Made by a program: the position numbers and the translations under genes. A stretch of DNA of 32,500 bases from NCBI GenBank assembly GCA_905221605.1, contig CAJNDS010000632.1:17501-50000 (forward strand), read 5' to 3'. The first letter of the stretch is position 1, and each line of letters begins with the position of its first letter. Source of the DNA: Symbiodinium natans. Taxonomy: Eukaryota; Sar; Dinophyceae; Suessiales; Symbiodiniaceae. Of the stretch, positions 25,001-31,000 are shown piece by piece. The notes beneath the pieces are model-generated. The model did not search any database and had not been told where the DNA came from. It saw only the letters and a program-made list of their open reading frames with translations.

Positions 25001-28000
25001 TAGGGTTTAGGGTTTAGGGTTTAGGGTTTAGGGTTTAGGGTTTAGGGTTTAGGGTTTAGGGTTTAGGGTTTAGGGTTTAGGGTTTAGGGTTTCGGGTTTC
25101 GGGAGCCCTCCAACGTCTGAAGCCCCTAGGTTTTCCCCGAATATCTCAAAAAAACCCTAAGATCCCTGAATCCTGGGGTTTAGGTTTTAGGGGTTGAGGT
25201 TTGAGGTGTAGGGCACAATGTCAAAGCACCCGCGGGCTCCTGAAACCCTAAAAACCCGACACCCGCGGAATGGATTGAGGGGCTGGGCGTTGGGGCCAAG
25301 CTCATGGATGGATGAAGGTCCTAGCTGTAGGGTTCAGGGTTAGTAGGGTTCTTAGAGTAACTAGGGAAATCATTAAGGTCATGAGGGAAATTCGGGTAGC
25401 TAATAAATCAGGGTTTAGGGCCTAGGGCTTAAGCTTCATGAGGGGTGCTTGAAGGCTCTGAGCCATGAGGGCTTCAGGGTTTAGGAGATTCGGGGTCAGG
25501 GTTTAGGGTTTAGGGTTTCGGGTTTTTAGGGCTTAGGGTTTAGGGTTTAGCGCTGTAGCTGGTCCAACCCTGTTCTTCGATCTGTGAAAAGACGCCACAT
25601 CACCCTCACCATCCTCCTCCCGCGCGTGCGCTGCGCCGAGGCCAACACACTGAACCCTAAGCCCTAAACCCTAAGCCCTAGACCCTAGACCCTAAGCCCT
25701 AAGCCCTAAGCCCTAAACCCTGAACCCTAAACCCTAAACCCTAAACCCTAAACCTCTCGCCTGGGACCCAACCACGACGTCGCCAAAGAACACCGAGTGC
25801 CTCGGCAGGAAGGGCTCGTCAGGGTTTTTGGTTGGTGGTTTGGGGGTTTAGGGCTTAGGGCTTAGGGCGTCCTAAACCCTAAACCAAACAAACGCCCCAA
25901 ACCCTAGACCCTATATGCACCGGCTACCATGGTATCCCCCCCTGAGTTTTGGGTTAGGGTGTATGGGGTTTAGGTTTGTCACTCTGGCCCCCCCCGTGGT
26001 TCAAGGGGCAAGAAGCCTCCCTAGGAAGTTTGGGGCTTTGAAGCTTTGAAGCTTTCGGGTTCAGGGTTCAGGGTTCAGGGTTCAGGGTTCAGGGTTTAGG
26101 GTTCAGTGTTTAGGGCTTAGGATTTCAGGCGGGAAGTAAGACGCTTACAAGGGGTACTGCGTCGGGGGATAGTCCCCCCCCAAGCGGAACTCTCTGGGTT
26201 GGCCTTTAAAGCCTCTAAAAATGTTGATATCGGGTCCCTTACAACCCTAAATAAGTCCCCAAAATCCAACCTAGTTCTGGAAAGAAAGGAAGGGTTCAGG
26301 GTTTAGGGTCGAACAGGTGATTCTTGGGGCTTGCAGGAGGCTCCTGGAAACCCGAATGGTTACCTACTCAGCAACTCAGAAGCCCTAAACCCTAAACAGG
26401 TCTTAGGTTATAGCCAAAATCTCGCCGGGTACCCGGACTCGCTCAAGCGCATCTCGATGGCGTGGCAAGTGCCCGACATGTGAAGCAAGCGCACCTTCGC
26501 GGGGGCTGCTCTCTTCTTAGTTGCTAAGTTCATAAGTCCCCAAAAAGTGTACATTTTCAGTTCTATAGGGGATTATAGTATCCCAAAAAGTGTACATTTT
26601 CAGTTCTATAGGGGATTGTAGTATCCCAAAAAGTGTACATTTTCAGTTCTATAGGGGATTGTAGTATCCCCAAAAGTGTACATTTTCAGTTCTATAGGGG
26701 ATTGTAGTATCCCCAAAAGTGTAGAGTGTGCTCACTCAGCTACTCAGTCTTGGAGTTTGAGCCTCAAAGAGGACAGCTCCTCTCCCAAGGAGCCAGTACA
26801 GCAATGATGAGTCAGGCTTACTGACAGGCCTTGAGCGACATAAAGATTATATATATATATACATATTTATATATATATATATACATACATACATACATAC
26901 ATACATACATAAATATCTCTCTCTCTGACTATATATATATATATATATAAACCTCTTGAAGCGGGGGGGGGGGGGGGCAACCTTGCCATTCAATCCAAGC
27001 CTGTGAAGAAACCCCACTCAACTCCGACCCCTCCTGAACACCTTAGGAAATTTGTGAGTCAAAATCCCAAACCCCGAAATCTTAAAGCCCCAAGCCCCTC
27101 AACCTTAAACACTGAACCCGAAACACCAACCCCTAAACCCTGAACCGGAGCCTGAACCCCCCCCCCCCCCTGCAGACCCTACACCCCTAGGCCGGAAGAC
27201 TTAAGAGCTGAACCCTGCAACTGGGTTACCCCACACCCTCTCGACCCAAGGCTTGGACTGTCATCATCATGCAACAGTGTCTTACACAGTCTGCCCAGAA
27301 ATCAGGTTTAGGGTGAGGGTTTAGGGTTTAGGGTTTAGGGTTTAGGGTTTAGGGTTTAGGGTTTAGGGTTTAGGGTTTAGGGTTTAGGGTTTAGGGTTTA
27401 GGGTTTAGGGTTTAGGGTTTAGGGTTTAGGGTTTAGGGTTTAGGGCCCCCAGGCTTTCTTGAGGATCTGAGGGAATTCAGGGGACTTGGGCCCCACTGCG
27501 AATCTGTGCCTCCACCCCGTGCTCGCACTTGGCCAGCAAGGGCAGCCGGAAGGGTGCAATTCGGTACCTGAGGGAAACTGAGCCCGAAAACCCCTGACCC
27601 TCCTGAAACCCCTAAACCCCTAAACCCCTAAACCCCTAAACCCCTAAACCCCTAAACCCCTAAACCCCTAAACCCCTAAACCCCTAAACCCCTAAACCCC
27701 TCCCCTAAACCCCTAAACCCTTAACCCCCAAACCCCTAAACCCTTAAACCCTAAAACCCCTTAAAACAAAAAAGCTAAGTCAAGCCCAGGGCCAGGGTTT
27801 TGGCTTTGGGTTTAGGATTGAGGAGGTTGGGGTTGAGGGTTTCAGGGGCTTGTATGGTTCAGGGTTTAGGGTTTCTTGTGGTGCTGGAATCTGGGACCTA
27901 CTTATGCTTCATTATTGGTGCATGGGCTTGGGGTAGTTCAGGATGCCGAAACGCACGACAAAAGCCTCACGAAATTTCCAAGGCCTCTTTCCACCCTCGA

Positions 28001-31000
28001 ATTGAGCTTCCTTGTTTAGGTTTAGGGTTGAGGGAAACTTGGGAAATATTGTTCTGGTCCTAAAGACGGTCTTGTGGACCCTAAAGACCCTTTCAACGAA
28101 GTTTTTGGCCCTGTGCACCCTCTGCAAAATATTCTAAAAACCAGCCCCCTCTTGAACCCACGAGGGGGTATGTACAATATCCCAAGATACCCTAAAGCCC
28201 GAAATCATAAGGGCTTGGGGTACAAGACCTAGGGGGCTACACCCGAAACCCTAGACCCTAAACCCGAGTGCTCCACCTAGAACATCCCTAAACAATAAAC
28301 CCTAAACCCTAAACCAAAAGCCTAGCTGCGTTGGAGTGAACCGCAGCTCCACATCGGTTGTCTGCCGCGGCCGCAGGGTGACCGGATGTGCCGGGGTCCT
28401 GAGAAGATGGGCTTCTTGCTGGTTCGTAGGGTTCAGGGTTTAGGGTTTAGGGGTTTAGGGCTTAGGGTTTGGGGTTTAGGGTTTAGGCCTTAGGGTTTAG
28501 GGTTTCGTGCGGAATCAGGGAATGAGGTACCCTACATTCCCCTACATATGCCCTTTAAGGGATGAGGTGATCATGTAGGGTACCTAATCCCCGCTTCCCC
28601 ACTGAGAACCAGGAAGGTCTGGGGTGTAAAGGTGCAACTGGCTCTGGTGAAGGAGCGTAAACGAAGGTACCATAACAAAGATGCTGCTTCTATGCTATTG
28701 TGTTATTCACGATAGTAACCTTTCTTGAAGTTCCGGCACAAGAAGCCAGTTTTAGAGGCAGCGGGCTGCTCATGTCTTTCGGGGCGAGCACTTGGAGGCA
28801 CATGGGTAGTTCGGTAGTTCTAACAGGGTTCATGGGACATAAGATACAGCTTGGCGCTCAAGCAGAAAGTGTGTCATTGTGGCTTGTATCCAGGAGGAAC
28901 TACAACTAAGACGTATGTTCAGATCGATCTAGGTTTAGGGCTGGGGGCTTATGGGCTAACAAGGCTCAATTCCTCCTCAACCTAGCCTTAGTCCAGGTTT
29001 AGGGTTTAGGGTTTAGGGTTTAGGGTTTAGGGTTTAGGGTTTAGGGTTTAGGGTTTAGGGTTTAGGGTTTAGGGTTTAGGGTTTAGGGCCTCTCTCCCCC
29101 CAGAGAGGAAGCCTTCGCAACGACTAGATCTGCCAAACAGCTCCAGCGCACACCCCTGGCCAAAATGCCAGGGCCCTGTAGCCCGTAAACCCTGCAAGTG
29201 TCTTGCGAGCCTGAACCCCCTAAAGACTCCAAGAGCCTCAGGGCAGAACAATGGTTTACAAGCCATAAGCTGCTATTCCTACTTCTGAGGGGGGGGGCGC
29301 AAGTACAAACCCTAAACCCACAAAGTTGAAATTGAAATAGGAGGAGAGGAAGACGCCGGCATGGGCAGCCGAAAACAGAAGATGAAACCCTAAGCCCGAC
29401 ACCCTAACCCCTAAACCCTAAAGCTCTACGCCTTTATACCCCAGACCTTAAAAACCTCAAAACCTCAAAGCCTAAAACCCGAAAAACTCTAAAAACCCTT
29501 AAACACCCAAAAAACCCTAAGCCTTAGGCCCCAAACCCTAAATTTAAACCCCACACCTTAAACAGCCTTAAACACCCCCAAACCCTAAAGCCACCCCAAG
29601 AGCCCGACACACGAAAGCCTCCGTGTTCCCCTAAACCCTAAACCCTAAACCCTAAACCCTAAGCCCTAAACTCTAAGCCCCCCAGCCAGCTCACGGCGTG
29701 CTCCGCCAGCTCGCCCTGCCGGATTTTTGTTTGAGGGGTTTAGGGTGTAAGGGCAGGCGGTTTAGGAATCCCTAGACTCATAACTAAACGGGCTAGGCTT
29801 CAGGGCTTTTTTTTTTTTTTTTGGGGGGGGGGGGGGGGGGGTTGGGGTGGCCTCAGGGTTCAAAAGAGCTGCTCTTGCTAAAGGACATACAAGTTAGCTG
29901 AGGAAGGCTCTCAAGCCTATGGGTTTGGGGGGTCGATCTTGAAAGCTTCACGTGGAGGGTTTCGGGTTTCGGGTTTAGGGTCTGGGAGGAGGTGCGTTTC
30001 AGGGTCGCCCAGAGAGGGCTGAGCGAAAGTTGGCCAAAGCTTTCCGGAATGCACGATAACGGAGACCCATAAAGGCGCAGTTTAGATCATTCCCGGCTTT
30101 CTTGTTTTTGGGGCTTAGGTTTTTGGGTCTGCTTGCTTCCAGATTGCTAGGGTGTTTGTGTGTGAACTTGCGTTTCGACGAGTTCACTTGTGCAACTCTA
30201 AAGTGCCGCAGCTGGGAAGGTGGTGAATTCCAGGTGCTGCGGGCGCTGCTGATGGAACCTTGTGACACATTTCCTGCACTCTCTGCCAAGCCATTCTCAC
30301 GCCGGATGTATGACAGTGATAAGGCTTTTACACTGTTTCCACCTTGCACAGGACACAAACGCCAAGGAGGCTGGACGTCACTCCCATCGTGACAGCTTTT
30401 GCAAGGTCGAGAAGCACTCTAGAACACTCGCGCCGACAAACCCTCATCCATCCCCTCCCCGCCCAACGTCTAGTCCCCCAACCTCTAGACCCTAATAAAA
30501 CCCCAAAACCTAACCCTATGACCCCTAATATTGATAACCCTATAAACTCTATGAACCCTAACCCTATCAACTCCAGGAGACCCTAAACCCTGTTGCCTTC
30601 TCGTCGCTCAGTTCGAAGGTCACGGGCCGTGGGGAGCGATTCACCAGGCGCACTTGCCGGGACACCGGCTCGTTACCTCCCAAAGGGTTTAGGGTTTAGG
30701 GTTTAGGGTTTAGGGTTTAGGGTTTAGGGTTTAGGGTTTAGGGTTTAGGGTTTAGGGGCACCCAGGTTACAACAAGCTGCAAGTAAGTGTTGCCCCCAAT
30801 TCTGACTACCCATGATCCTCCAAGCAGGTTCTCCAGAAACCTACACAAAAGGAAGAGAAGCTTGAAGAGGTTTATGGCTCCATTTCTGGGGTGGCTTAGG
30901 CTTCTTTGGGGACTCGAGTTGCTTAGGGTATCGAGTTCCACGACATGGGGGTTTAGGGTTTAGGGTTTAGGGTTTAGGGTTTAGGGTTTAGGGAACCCTC

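Larger units (their letters stand above)
26495..27509 (-). other. Intron 6, rich in simple repeats
   Basis: 43-bp tandem repeat (26537..26722), AT/CATA microsatellites (26848..26948), G run (26963..26977), C run near 27158..27170, and a TTTAGGG tract (27309..27445). Confidence 0.65.
28399..29686 (-). other. Intron 4, longest, complementary ends
   Basis: Sense-strand 5' end TTTAGGG (29636..29665), 3' end CCCTAAA (28428..28505). Also holds an inverted repeat (28511..28600) and a TTTAGGG tract (28996..29090). Confidence 0.6.

Noticed and set aside
24701-25103. A true chromosome end
   Set aside because: The tract is followed on both sides by exons of the same gene, and tracts occur in both orientations throughout the window.
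25560-25640. Possible exon with QRTRGRRMVRVMW between exons 8 and 9
   Set aside because: GSQ of exon 8 followed at once by ATKPVRLHNFGD of exon 9 is the normal HYDIN order; an insertion there would split a beta strand.
29092-29190. CALELFGRSSRCEG-like frame in intron 4
   Set aside because: No phase-compatible splice sites; exons 4 and 5 join through a split tryptophan codon without it.
29999-30358. 119-codon minus-strand open frame
   Set aside because: It overlaps plus-strand frames of similar length, shows no ASH motif and is not needed, since exon 3 joins exon 4 in frame with the expected HYDIN spacing.
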